A stretch of 64,000 bases of DNA. Source: Sphaerolaimus hirsutus. Taxonomy: Eukaryota; Nematoda; Chromadorea; Monhysterida; Sphaerolaimidae. Below the pieces are notes generated by a model that searched no databases, had not been told where the DNA came from, and saw only the letters and a list, made by a program, of their open reading frames with translations. Within the stretch, counting starts at the first letter, position 1. The number at the start of each line of letters is the position of its first letter. The stretch lies in NCBI GenBank assembly GCA_964036195.1, contig OZ038458.1, positions 15,885,832 to 15,949,831 of the forward strand, read 5' to 3'. Positions 1 through 11,300 of the stretch are shown here, one piece after another. Both the position numbers and the translations under genes were made by a program.

Positions 1-659
1 TGACTTTAAATAAGCCAGGAATGGCACTATTAGAAAGCGATTTCATAAGCAATTTTAACAAATTTTGCGCGCAAGCGCGCACTTTGTTCTCACATGACAG
101 GTATTTTTGTTTCAGCACTTGCGGCAGCATCAAATTTTGTGCAAATGCTCTCTCAGATGTTCACATAAGAGTACATGTATGTTTAATAGCTACTTACACC
201 ATGGAAACATCAATGGCACCATGGCATGGCACCTATAAATGGGGCTGGCACCTTTTCCTTGCCACATCTGTCACATTTTTAAATCATTTTCTCATTTTGA
301 TCATTGTGTGCCATTTAAATTTGTATCATCTACGTTTCAGTAGAGATGATCAGTTGGGTTTGTGATCAAATGGAAATGCAATATGCCAAATGATATATGC
401 CCTGCTATACCAAAAGCGAAATATCGAAAATATCGAAATATCGAAATCGAATATCGAGCATTTTTTTATATCGAATATCGATATCGAGGGTCCATATCGT
501 ATCGATATCGAATATCGAGTTTCAGAAAAAAATATCGAATATCGATATCGAAAAGTCATATCGTCCCAACCCTACGGGAGTGCCCCCTGGTCGTAGTCAC
601 TTGACTATATTCATGGAAAAGTGAAATCTTTGATGCTAATACTTCCGTCTATTTTTCAG
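1..659. repeat. Upstream G-alpha-s intron with an ATATCGA-array repeat
   Basis: No exon is recognised before 660, so this should be intron of the G-alpha-s gene whose 5' exons lie outside the window. From about 393 to 577 it holds an array of ATATCGA/TATCGAAT words ending in a CATATCGTCCCAACCCTA-like end. This is a diverged, left-truncated relative of the intact element at 35158-35925, which shares the flanking word GCTATACCAAAAGC. Bases 1-390 show no recognisable feature. Confidence 0.6.
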
Positions 660-2672
660 CTACTACAGATTCTAACGACGACCCGGAGGTTGTGCGTGCT
701 AAATATTTCATACGGGGCGAATTTCTGGTCAGTTTTTATCACTGCGGTGGTGCAGTTGCAATTTTTTACCAGTTTTTCGCTTTCTATTGCACAGTTTGGT
801 GTTTTCGTGCGCATATCGTATTTCCTCTAAATACCCCCACGGGTTTATTTTTTGGCAGCTAATTTTGAGGGGGACCTTATTCGGGGGGGGGGTATTATTG
901 CGTCCGAAATTTTCGTCAAGTATCATGATAAAGAATGGGCTTTTACATCTAAAACTGGTGATAAATGTGACAAAACAGGATATATTTAGACATTGTATAC
1001 ATGATGTACATTATTCCAGACGGGAGGGGGTTTCACCCCGCCCTGGCCTGAGCTTATTTGGATGGGTGGGTCAATCCTAGGGGGGGTAATTCGCGGAAAT
1101 ACGGTACTGCGCCTTGAGAACAGCACAGCATGGTGTTGGTGTCATATAGCTCGTGGTGGTCCCGTGTTCGTTGCCGTGTGCGTTTTCGTACGTTCCTTTG
1201 CATGGGCCGCGCAGAAGCTGTGTGTGCCAGTCACGCACCGGGCGCCGTTGGCCACGTCGGGCAGCCGGCTGCGCAGCGCCACCGCGAGCCACGAGCAGAT
1301 CGTGTTGCCCATGGTGGTGGGCGACCGGACGGCCACCGAGCAGCACCGCAGGCAGCGACGGTCGCCTCTGCCCGCAGCCAAGGTGCCCCAGCGCTCACCG
1401 CGCTGCGGGTCAGGCCTATTACGCATGTAAACGCATTACACATGTAGACCCAGTATAGACACATCGTACCTGCAGGGCTAAGAAATGAGGCTAGTAACCC
1501 CACCCCAAACCGCCAAGCTATCTATCTATCCCAGAGGCAATTTTTTTGGCTACTTTCCCATGAACAGTCCTCCACTGCAAATTCCTAGCTATCTGGAGCA
1601 CTTTTGAGCAATTTGACCCTAATTTTCACCCAAAATCGCTAATTTTCATACTTTTTATAGATTTTCGCCTTTAAAATCACTACGTCATTTGTTTTATTGC
1701 ATATTTCCAGCATGCCGGGTATAGTTAAATGCGTGCCGGGTCTACGTGCGTGATGGGTTTACATGCGTAATGGCACAGGGCCCGTCGCCGCGCCCGTTTG
1801 TTGTGCTTGTATTTGCTATCGCGGCCGCATGCAGGTGTCGCTGGGCGACGCGCGCGCCACCTCCACCCGCTACGTGTACCCGCACTTCACGTGCGCCATC
1901 GACTCGGAGAACATCCGTCGCGTGTTTTACAACTGCCGCAATATTGTACAGAGGTGGTACCTGCAGGAAACTATGCTGTCGTGAGGTGTTCGTTTTCTAG
2001 CTTCCGTTGCAGACCGGTGTGCGCTTTTCGCATGACACGTTAAATAATTTTTGGGTTTTGTGTTTACTGCATGTTGTGCTTACTTCAGGGGTGGCCGGAG
2101 TTTTTCAACGTTTTTACCCAAACCGTTTTAAAAAAAAATACTGCAGCTGAAATGTACCGCGCAATTTCACGCATAGATTAACATTGCATGTTGTTTTCAT
2201 TGGTTTTGTTGTATTTTTCGCGAATTTTGTTGTATTTTGGCGAATGGCCATTTCTGCGTGAAATCACGTGGTAATAATAATCCGTCGTGTAATTAATACA
2301 TATTTATTAGTATCAGCCAATGTACTTCCACATGCTCCTGAAGTACGAAACAAAATCGTTGAAAAAAACTTTCTTCCATCCCTAGTTTACATTCACATTA
2401 TCTGATTTTTGTCGTTTTTTACGTTATTTATTTACTTTCCAGCACAAATAAACAAGTAAATACAAGTTTTTTCACTTGTCAATATTTTCCACTGTCAACT
2501 TGTCAACTGTCACCGTGCCCTCCCCCCTTAGCGCACGTCGTTGGGCGATTCGAAGCACCACTGCTACCCGCACTTCACGTGCGCCGTCGACACGGACAAC
2601 ATCAGGCGCGTGTTCAAGGACTGCCGAGACATCATCCAGCGCATACACTTGAGACAATACGAGCTGCTCTGA
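660..2672 (+). CDS. gsa-1: G protein alpha-s subunit, 3' end (partial gene)
   Basis: This is the 3' end of a stimulatory heterotrimeric G protein alpha subunit, which couples receptors to adenylyl cyclase at the inner plasma membrane. The exon at 660-727 (acceptor TTTTTCAG, donor CTG/GTCAGT, phase 1 in and phase 0 out) encodes a stretch containing [13 protein letters not shown], the G-alpha-s beta6 region before the TCAT loop. Two downstream terminal exons, 1835-1984 and 2532-2672, each open in phase 0 after an AG and each encode the last alpha5 segment (YPHFTCA...NIRRVF...) with their own stop. The downstream one ends LRQYELL, the canonical Gs tail used for receptor contact; the upstream one ends in a diverged tail. 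All earlier exons (P-loop, switch regions) are outside the window. The symbol follows the C. elegans orthologue and assumes a nematode. Confidence 0.93.
728..1834. repeat. G-alpha-s intron with C-tract inverted-repeat element
   Basis: From about 815 to 1106 the intron carries one copy of the abundant C/G-tract family (left end CGTATTTCCTCTAAATACCC, right end GGGGGTAATTCGCGGAAATA). A GC-rich block at about 1185-1410 could hide an exon: 1215-1382 is 168 bp, open in one frame, and flanked by CGCGCAG and AAG/GTGCCC in phase 0 on both sides. It has no recognisable domain and would interrupt the G-alpha fold. From 1480 to 1680 there is a piece of the CAGCTATCTATC repeat family, and 1710-1790 holds a CCGGGTCTACGTGCG-like repeat. 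Confidence 0.55.
1835..1984 (+). CDS. G-alpha-s alternative terminal exon A (diverged tail)
   Basis: A 49-codon exon with stop TGA, preceded by CGCATGCAG. It keeps the guanine-contact loop ([10 protein letters not shown]) and NIRRVF, but its last residues run [11 protein letters not shown], unlike the Gs consensus LRQYELL. It is 3 residues longer than exon B before the YPHFTCA motif. It is open throughout with an intact phase-0 acceptor, so it reads as an alternative last exon or a recently duplicated one, not an obvious pseudo-exon. The last residues of the alpha5 helix set receptor specificity in G proteins, so use of this exon should alter coupling; that is inference. Confidence 0.85.
   Translation: MSLGDARATSTRYVYPHFTCAIDSENIRRVFYNCRNIVQRWYLQETMLS
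2532..2672 (+). CDS. G-alpha-s terminal exon B (canonical tail)
   Basis: A 46-codon exon with stop TGA, preceded by a C-rich tract and TTAG. It encodes [18 protein letters not shown] followed by [17 protein letters not shown] and ends LRQYELL, nearly identical to animal G-alpha-s. Phase 0 acceptor matches the phase 0 donor at 728. Exon A lies about 550 bp upstream and begins with the matching word SLGD, which shows that the two are duplicates. Confidence 0.95.
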   Translation, partial: RTSLGDSKHHCYPHFTCAVDTDNIRRVFKDCRDIIQRIHLRQYELL

Positions 2673-5600
2673 CAGCTCGCGTTGTCAATGAGTCGATGCG
2701 CGCGCTTGGCCCACGGAAAATATTATCACTGTTAGGATTCACAGATCGACTTGGGTTTGTGTTGACTGTTGGTGGCCCGCACACTGATTGACAATTTGTG
2801 CACTGCGTTCTGTTGCGAACTGTAAATTGAGATTTTCGTCCTAGCGCCAAATTAAACATAGTGCCACAGCAACGTGGCACCGAGCCCCAAGAGCGCCGTG
2901 GCACTTTTTCCTTTGGCGCTGGCACAAAATATTTCAGTACGAGACTGGAAGTAGTACGCAAATTGTCAACTAGTGTGCGGGCCGCCATTGGTTCGTGAGC
3001 ACATCCATGCCGGGGGGGTATTGACCACAAGAGCATTTTACATGACTTTTAACACTTTACATGACATCTGCCATTTCACATGTTCCGCGAGTGGCGCCCG
3101 GGCCAAGCGCGGTGCACATCGCGTATGCGAAGCGTTTCGCGGCTCCTTTCGTGCATACTGCTCAACGCGTTTCCCACCCGTTCGATTCTGTCTCCGATCG
3201 CTACTATTTATAAACTTATTTATTTACTCGCTGTCTATCGCTGTTCGCTTTGTTTCCGCCGCTTGTCTCGCGACGTCGCGTCGACAATTTACAGCCGCCT
3301 GTCAACGTGCTTTTTTCCGCCGCTAATTAACCGTTTTCCGTGCTGTCCGTGCCCATTGCCCCCCCATCCAGCCGAGAAAATGTTTATCACTGGGTATCGT
3401 TGCAATTTGTATGGATTTCACATTTTTATTTTATTTTGTGTCAACACGCATCATACGAATGGGGGATGATATCGTGGTTTGTGCTTGGCAGTGTGCAAGT
3501 TTGTCGAGTACCTTGAGTCCTTGACCATTGCAAGAACACTCATTGTTGCGCTGTAGGTGCACATCAATTTTGTAAATTTGGTGCATTTGCATTTAATGGT
3601 AAATTTCGAACTTGTGACCACCATGTGCTGTATTCTCGTTTCCGTATGGGATTTCCGGGTATAGAAAATGAGCGGGGAAATCCAGTGTTTATATCTTTCA
3701 AAACTAGAAATCACAAGACTAAATAAATTATGATGACGACAACCTGCTGATGTTCCAAAGCTGTGGGAATACAGAACAAGCAGAGAAACCACTGGTACAA
3801 TTTTAAAATTCCCATTTAATGTATCTACAAGCATTCAAACCATGTATCATGTCTCATTTATTTATACCAATCGGCTCTTCATTCAAGGAGTGACACTGGT
3901 TGGGTGTTGTTAAAACTATCACAATGATATGATTTCGATGTCGTTAGATGTTATCAAATTAGTACGCGATGAGCCAGTTGGCACCCTACATCAATTAAAA
4001 TAAAGCTGCTTTTGACGTTCTTTGCGCCTTGTTTTGGTGATTGGACGTTTTGGCAGCGTGCCAGTTTTTTTAATCGTACGTCTTCAAAACAAGCACGTTT
4101 GGCGTGAGATAATTACAGTGTTTCCTAGAAATACCCCCCCCCCTCGAAATACCCCCCCTCAAAATGGGCACTATGAATTTGTGTCCGGGAAATGCATAAC
4201 AGACGTTCAAAACAATTACTGTGTTACGTTAGAACATCGTTTATACCATCTACACCCTTATATAAGGCTGTAAAAACTTATAAATGGTGGTTATTGTTGC
4301 ATTTTTCACGTTTTTCTCTCAAAATTTTCACTCTGAAACAATAAACCCCCGGGGGGTAATTCGAGGAAATACGGTATCATTATTTCATAAAATGTTGGCT
4401 TGTTGAGGGAGGGGTGAACTAATAAATATTTTTAGTTCTCTCTGGGAATCTTTCGTATGGGTGTAAATGTAGATTGTCATTTCTCAATTTCAGAGGATTT
4501 CACCACCGCAAATAGTGATGGACGGGTTTTTTGAATTTTGAAGCAATTTGAAAAAACTTATGGGTTGCTGGACTGAGCTTCGCTGAGCTGATAGGGACTT
4601 CAAAAAAGTTTGCAACACCCATGTCCTGTGTCATTCCTGCGATCGATTGTACGAGCGCAATCTTGTCGCACACTTTTATTCTGGCATTACCGTATTCCTC
4701 CTAATAGACTTTTCAAATGTAACCTTTCATTTTGGGGATCTTTGATAATACAGTACCCTTGATTTTTACAGTTTGAATGGCCAAATAGTTTGAATAGTTA
4801 GATGAGGCGAATTTTAACATAACCTCATAAGCTAAATTCCAATTTTTCGACGCACAATTGCCACCTTTATTAGAAGTTATACGGTATGCGCTTTCGGCAT
4901 GCATTCCCTCCCGATCATGTAAAATATATAACTTTTAGATATTTTTTTATTTGTAGTGTTGTTTTTGGTGACTTACATATACTCTAACTTATGCGGTGGC
5001 GGTCGCCACTAGATTTCATCTAAAACTTGGCTGTTTTCGCGTTTTTGTCACTCATGTCTGTATTGTTTCGTGTGAATAGGGTACAATGGCGACGTGCATC
5101 GCGATGCCTCACTGCCGGGTATGGTTGGGAATTTCAATATTGGCCCCACACACACTAGTTTTCACCGTGACTGATGTGAAAATTGAAATGGCGACATGGC
5201 GACATTTCAGCCTACTCTTATTGTATGCTATATGTGTTTTAGTTTTGAAATTTTCAAATTTTAACTTTTATTAATTAATAGTCTAATTTAAATAAAATCA
5301 AATCATTCACCCGTGTTCATTAATTTGCATTTGAAAAAAATTCAGTTTTCCCACGAAGTCACGGTGAAAACTAGTGTGTGTTGGGCTGGGTATTCGGTAC
5401 TGGTTCCGAAAAATTTCGGGTATCAGGTTCGGTTTCAGATATAAAAGTCGGGTTTCGGGTCGGGTTGTGAATTTGCTGTTATGAATTTTTTTGTGGATGC
5501 CATCAGTTAATTGTGCAACATTGTGTTCATACAATGTGTGCCTTATTCCGTAAAAAATCGAACTAGGAAATTTATGCTTCCGGTATTACCGTATTGGGCT

Positions 5601-6781
5601 TATTTTCCAAAAAATTAGAAGTTATCGGGTTCGGGTCGGGTTCCCAACACACAACAGTGCCGGGACGGAAAATTGATTTAATGGCATCACACACGCTGGA
5701 TGTCAACTGAACTTGTGTCAACTAAATTTTAGTGAATCATGTGATTTCAACTTACCTATCTGATAGAGCATGGTAAATTCCACGTCATGACACTCAATTT
5801 TCATTGTTTCAGTGATGCTTGAAAAAATTTGTTATTTATTTAGTTGACATTGAGTTGATACGAATTTGCGGTGTCAACTAGCGCGTGTGGGCCCAATCCA
5901 ACATGCCCTGCAGCGGATTCGATGCATTGCGGTGTGCCTTGCTATTACACTATCCCAATGATTGTCGGCTTGGCATTTTTGCCGAACCATCATAACTCAG
6001 CCACAGATTTTGTTTTTTTCTGTACATTAATTATAACGTCCTAACTCTGTCGCAAACTTTACGATGCTGCTTCTTGTGCCGTTTTCATTTGAGCATCAAG
6101 AGTGAGCGGGAAAAAGCCAGGGGGCAGTCCCAAGCCCTATAAAGTGTCAATTGTCATGCGAAATGCAAATACATTCAATTAAATATGTAACTGTCAATTA
6201 TCATGCGAAATGCAAATACATGCAAGTAAATACATTACATACATATTGACATACATTATACATTTTGCTTTTGCTTTTGTTCATGCAAATATTTCATTTT
6301 TTGTTTTGATGGACATTTGACACATTACACGGCTTGGGACTGCCACCTGGGCAATATGCAGACTACAGGCGCTCTAAGTACAAATGTTAAAGATTATATC
6401 ACCATCAGCAAGCTTGACTTTCCCGCTCGTTCGCGATGCAATTTTCGCTGTCAGTGTAATGGATCACTTGGAAGTCGCTCATCTTCTAGTCATAAATACA
6501 TTGAACATCCGTAATCCGTCGAGTATTTTTAGGCATCGTTCAATGCTTCGTAGTGACGTGGCACAAAGTCATCGGATAAATAAATTATTAGTTTCTGGGC
6601 AAATTTATTTCGCTTCTCGAAAACTTTGTGGAATCGGTCAATCGGGTATAGAAAGGCGGCGCGTGAATCATTCAAATTCAAATTCGAAGGTGTCAACGCA
6701 TAGGCAGTCGATATCACAAGTGCGGCTGTTTTACTGGGACCACGTTTGCTCGTTTGAGTGGATGGACGGGTGCGCGGCGCT
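2673..6781. repeat. Intergenic repeat mosaic between G-alpha-s and the SSP gene
   Basis: No gene is recognised. Supported pieces: an inverted-repeat element at about 2773-2986 whose ends read GGCCCGCACACTGATTGACA and its inverse; a partial introner-family-A-like stretch near 3040-3085; a C-tract element at about 4114-4376; a foldback at about 5138-5386 with ends CCCACACACACTAGTTTTCA; a GGGTATCGGGTTCGG-type repeat at about 5388-5650; a TTGACA-type inverted-repeat element at about 5687-5895; and a family-A introner-like element at 6117-6346. A minus-strand AATAAA (plus TTTATT at 6604-6609) could serve the SSP gene. The rest is AT-rich and unassigned. Confidence 0.6.
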
Positions 6782-7962
6782 CTAGGCGGCCGACAGCGTC
6801 ACCGGCAGCTCCGGGAACGTGCCGCCCGCCGAGAACGGCTCCTGCGCGTGCAGTTGTTAAAACGTTAACGCCGGACTATAACCGTCGTGCTTTTCGTTAA
6901 CTACCGTAAAAACTCTATTAATGCGACTGTCGCATTATTGTTTTCTGCACGTTTTTGGGGGTTGCATTTTTATTTTGTCTGAACTCAATGACTCCACATA
7001 ACTTGTGTGAGCATGACATTGTAAAGGCTTTTTCAAGGTGTAGAAGAAAGAAAGGGTTAAAATTTACATGTATATATAAGATACGGTACTGAAAATGGGC
7101 ATTTAGACACATGAACCAGTGATTTTGGAGGTCGGGTGTCGCATTATTGGAGGGCAGTCTTACCTATACAGTATTTACGGTATTGATCTTTTTTAAATCC
7201 CGGACGAGTGAAAAATGGGTCGATGCGTGAATTAGATCGTGGGTAGGCGCCTGACGACCTTTTTTGAGATATACCGTGGCTTTTACCTTTGGATCTGCGC
7301 ACTCTGGCGCGACGGGAGCCAGCTGCACGATGAGCTTGTCGTCCTTGGGGGGCCCCCCGCTGCGAGTCACCTCCACCGGCGCCGACTGGCCCGGCTCCAC
7401 GAACCCGAACACGGGGTTCACCTTGTACAGCGCGTTGTCCGACGTCTTGATCTGCGTGCAAAACAAATATCGTGATCGATACGTGATTGGCAAGCACCGC
7501 CGAAACCCGTTTGCCTCGCTCCCGTCAAATGCTTAATATTTAACTCTCACGAAAATGGGCCCTCCTAGAATATTTTCACAATCGTTCATAACAATAATTG
7601 ACGATCTTCCATGAATATCCCGATTAAAATTGGTCCCCTGAACACCCCACCATGAGTTAAATTGACGCAAACCCAGTTGAATTGTACCCCTTGAATAACA
7701 CCCAGTTGAATGAAACCCAGTTGAATAACACCCCTCGAATAAGCCCCCCCTCGAATTTATTTATCGCCATTTTTTGGACGACAATTCTCGCCTGCGCGAT
7801 GACGACACGCGATGGCCAGCTTAGAGGCCCGCAGTGGGCGGGTGCCACAAAATCGACCTTGAAGGCGAGCCTGGCCTCGGTGGGGTTGTTGATCTGGTGG
7901 GTGGAGGTGCCGCCCGAGGCGGGGATCGACGCGCAGTTCGGCTCCACTGCGGGCTCGCCCAT
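6782..7962 (-). CDS. Sperm-specific MSP-domain protein (SSP family), complete
   Basis: A three-exon gene on the minus strand: 7962-7858, 7451-7287, 6841-6782, giving 109 aa, the usual size of the small nematode SSP (sperm-specific class P) proteins. All three exons join in phase 0: donors AAG/GTCGAT and AAG/GTAAAA, acceptors CACGCAG and GCGCAG. The whole protein is one MSP-type immunoglobulin-like domain: an N-terminal strand with PASGGTSTHQINN, then ARLAFKIKTSDNALYKVNP, GFVEPGQSA, GPPKDDKLIVQLAP and a C-terminal TVTL-type strand. There is no signal peptide or membrane segment, so it should be cytosolic. Family members are abundant in amoeboid nematode sperm; their exact role is poorly known. 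The start ATG is preceded by no needed upstream exon. A strong marker that the organism is a nematode. Confidence 0.93.
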
Positions 7963-8319
7963 CGTGATGCTGCTGCTCGGCCGGCGGGGGAGATTGCTGG
8001 TGTGGTGACTGCCGCTGCGCTGCTCTGATGCCTCTCTGGCGCCCAATGCGTTCATTTTATTCGGTGTTTTGGGGTGTCGGCGTCGAGCGCGCATTCTTGA
8101 TCCGATAAAAAATGTCTGGAAGATGTTTTTGCGGGTAGGCAGCTTACGCTACCCGCCTGCACTACCTCTATGGGGGGTATAAATGAGAGAAAATGACACG
8201 CTCGGACATCACTTCACAAAACAACTGGAAAGAACCAGCAAAAGCTCAATTCACCTCGCCCAACCATTGGCACGGCGCCGGTCGGCCCGCTCTAACTGCA
8301 CCGAAAGATAACCGCAAAG
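7963..8319 (+). promoter_or_regulatory. Divergent intergenic region with TATA box
   Basis: This 357-bp gap separates the divergent SSP gene (-) and the Fer-like kinase (+). On the plus strand a TATAAAT sits at 8178-8184, with the first candidate kinase ATG at 8320 about 140 bp downstream, which suits a TATA promoter with a 5' UTR starting near 8210. No clear TATA was seen for the minus-strand gene. Confidence 0.4.
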
Positions 8320-11300
8320 ATGATGGCCAGGGGGCATATCGGCTCCAGGCGAACCAGCAATAAAAACCGAATGACGCTGCGCCAAAACAAGAGCGGCGGC
8401 CAGGGACTGCAGCCGCAGCCGCAACGGCAGCAGCAGCTGCATCCACGTTTGAAGCAAAGCCCAGGTAATTCGCCGGCCGAGCTCGTAGTGTTGCATGTGC
8501 AAAATCCATTTTGCAAGATCGTACCCGCGCACCGAGCCATTACTTCTTCAACCGAGAATCATTTTGTCTGTGCAATACGATCGAACCTGCCGACGTGATT
8601 TTGCAAAATTATTTTTGGCATGATGCATTGCTCGAAGTTTGCCCTGGGGGCAGTCCCAGACTCTGTAAAATGCCCTGTAAAATATGAAATGTGATGCAAA
8701 GTGTCAAAAGTCATGTAAAATGCGCTGCAAAATGGCAAACTATTTGCCATTTTGCAGGGAATTTACATGACTTTTGACACTTTGCAGGACACTTGACATT
8801 TTACAGGGTCTGGGAGTGGCACCGGGCAACCAAGTAAGTTGCACCTCGCGCCGCCAGCCCCGGCGGCACAAGGTGCACAGGCACCGTGGTGGCGCTCAGG
8901 CAGACCCGTGGTCGAGGGGGGCGACTCCACCGAGCCCGGCTCCGTCGACTCCGCCAACCCGCCCCAGGCGGCCAGGCTCGAAGATGAAGTTGGTGTCGGA
9001 CACCGTCGAAACATCTGCTTTTCTTGTCAAATAACACGGAAGTGAAATCAGTGGGCGTGATATTTCGAGGAAATACGTTTATTTCAATTTCCCCATGACA
9101 TGACAACGTTCCTTGCCACTTGTACTTTAGAAGGCATCAAATTTGTATACTCGGCGGACATCACACTTAGTATGAAAACCTACCATCACCCATCTGAATA
9201 ATGAGCCAAAAATTAGTTTTTTCATCATAATATTTCGTTTTTACTATGGAATACTTAATTACGAATTTTATAACAAGATTTTATTCAGTAAATTATGGTA
9301 GGTTTTCATACTAGGTGCGCTGTCGGCCGAGTAGACTAGCTACGCAATGTACCCCCTCAGGAATGGTACCACGGGCTGATGCCGCGCGAAGACATCAACC
9401 GCATGCTGCGCAAGCAAGGCGACTTCATCGTGCGCAAGTCCGAGGTCGACGGCAAGGTGAAGCACGTGCTGTCCATCCACTGGGACCACAAGACCAGACA
9501 CGTGGTCCTCCATCTGAGCAGCAAAAACAGGCATCTGATCGATCCAAACGTCAGTTTCCCGCGACCATGTATCATGTGTGCAGTCGTGCCGTATTTACCG
9601 TGCATTGGGGGGTATTTCGAGGGAGGAGGTTGTTTATTCATAGTGGCCATTTTGAGGGGATATTTCGAGGGGGTATTTCGAGGAGGTATCTGAGGAAGTA
9701 GGGTATGTATTTATGTACAACATCACTGAACGTGTATTTCACGCAGGACCGCGACTTTGGCACAATCAGCGAGCTCATAAACTTCTACTGGCAGAAGCAG
9801 ATTCATGTGCCGCGTACCAACTACCTGCTGCTTAATCCTGTTCCCAGGTGCGCGTGCGCATGCTGTTTTAATAGCAAAGTACAAAGACAAAGTGGCTTGA
9901 GGTGTTCACAACCAAAAAAGGGGACAAAAAATAGAATTGCGGCTTTCTATTGGAAGAAATACGGTAGCCGATATTGCCCCTACTCAAACACTGTCGATAA
10001 GATATAGTTATCGCACCGATTTTTGGCACTGTCAAAGGGCGTCAGCGTGACTACCGTTTTTGCTCGAAATACACCCCTTGAATTAACCCCACCCCCTCGT
10101 AAAACCCCTAGCTGTTTTCGAGCTGGGGATATTTTTCCCCTCCCCCTGTAAATACCCCCGTCTGGAATTACCTATGTACCGTATTTCCTCGAAATACCCC
10201 CCTCAAAATGACCACTATAAAATAATAGACCCTCCTTGAAATACCCCCCAAATTTATGAAAATTTCTAACGAAAAATAAACCCCTTCGAAATACCCCCCT
10301 CAAAATTTCCAGTCTGAAAAAGTAAACCCCCTGGGGGTATTTCGAGGAAACATGGTATTTATTTGCGCTGTGCTGTGAACTACTGTACTGCATTGCATGC
10401 TATTCTGCGCGCAGGCAAGAATGGGAGCTGCGGCACGAGGATGTGCGCCTGGCGCAGAAGCTGGGGGAGGGCGCCTTCGGGGAGGTGTTCAAGGGCGAGC
10501 TCGTCCGCCACAACAAGGAAGTGGTACCTGTCGCTGTGAAACGGTCGCATGCTCACCAGGAACTGACAAAGGACCAGATTAATGAGCTCATTGCTGAGGT
10601 GAACATGTTGTTCTAAGAGAATCGTAGATTGAAGTCGTTAAGTGAAGTTGAGTGCCTATAAATAAAAGAATAAGTGTTCATTAAAGTCATCAGTCATAAT
10701 TAGGGTGTCAAATTTCCGTTTTCCGTTTTCTGTTTCCGTTTTCCGCAGGCAATTTTTTTCCATTTTCCAGCTGCTGAAATTTTTTTTCCGTTTTCCATTC
10801 TGTTTTCCGGCCACTAAATTTTCCGTTTCCGTTTTTCCGGCTGATTTTCTGTTTTCCGGCCAAATTTTTAGTTTTTCCGTCTTTTTCTGTTTTCCGGCTC
10901 AATTTCCAGTTGTTCCACCTTTTTTCCCATTTTCCACCTCAATTTTCCGTTTTTCCGCCTCATTTTACTTTTTTCTGGCTCAACTTTCTGTTTTCTGTTA
11001 CAGCCAAACTAGTAAACATTCATGCAGATTGTCAATTATGTGAATTTTTTCTGTTTCCACCAAAATTTCAGCAAATTTTTCCCACTTGCGGCAAAATTTC
11101 AGCAAATTTTTTCCATTTTCCAGCAAAATTTCAGCAAATTTTTTCATTTCCGTGCAAATTACATTTTTCCGTTTCCGTTTTTCTGGGCCCTCTTTCCGTT
11201 TTGCGGCCGCTGAAAATTTTTTTCCGTTTCCGTTTTCCGGCCGCTGAAATTGTTTTTCCGTAAAAAAATTTTTTGACACCCTAGTCATAATACATACAAA

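Noticed and set aside
393..577. ATATCGA arrays taken for a CRISPR-like or satellite array
   Set aside because: Spacing is irregular, there are no unique spacers, and the copy at 35158-35925 shows they are subterminal repeats of a hAT-like transposon in an animal genome.
2632..3036. 134-codon minus-strand open frame
   Set aside because: Overlaps the G-alpha-s terminal exon in antisense and then an inverted-repeat element; no homology recognised.
7657..8094. 145-codon minus-strand frame around SSP exon 1
   Set aside because: Only 7858-7962 matches the MSP domain; beyond the donor the frame reads C-tract repeat sequence (FNWVSFNWVLF-like), which is an artefact.
8834..8880. 47-bp intron (GTAAGT to CACAG) in kinase exon 2
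   Set aside because: The frame stays open and in phase without splicing, and removing it is not needed to reach the SH2 exon; kept as exon.
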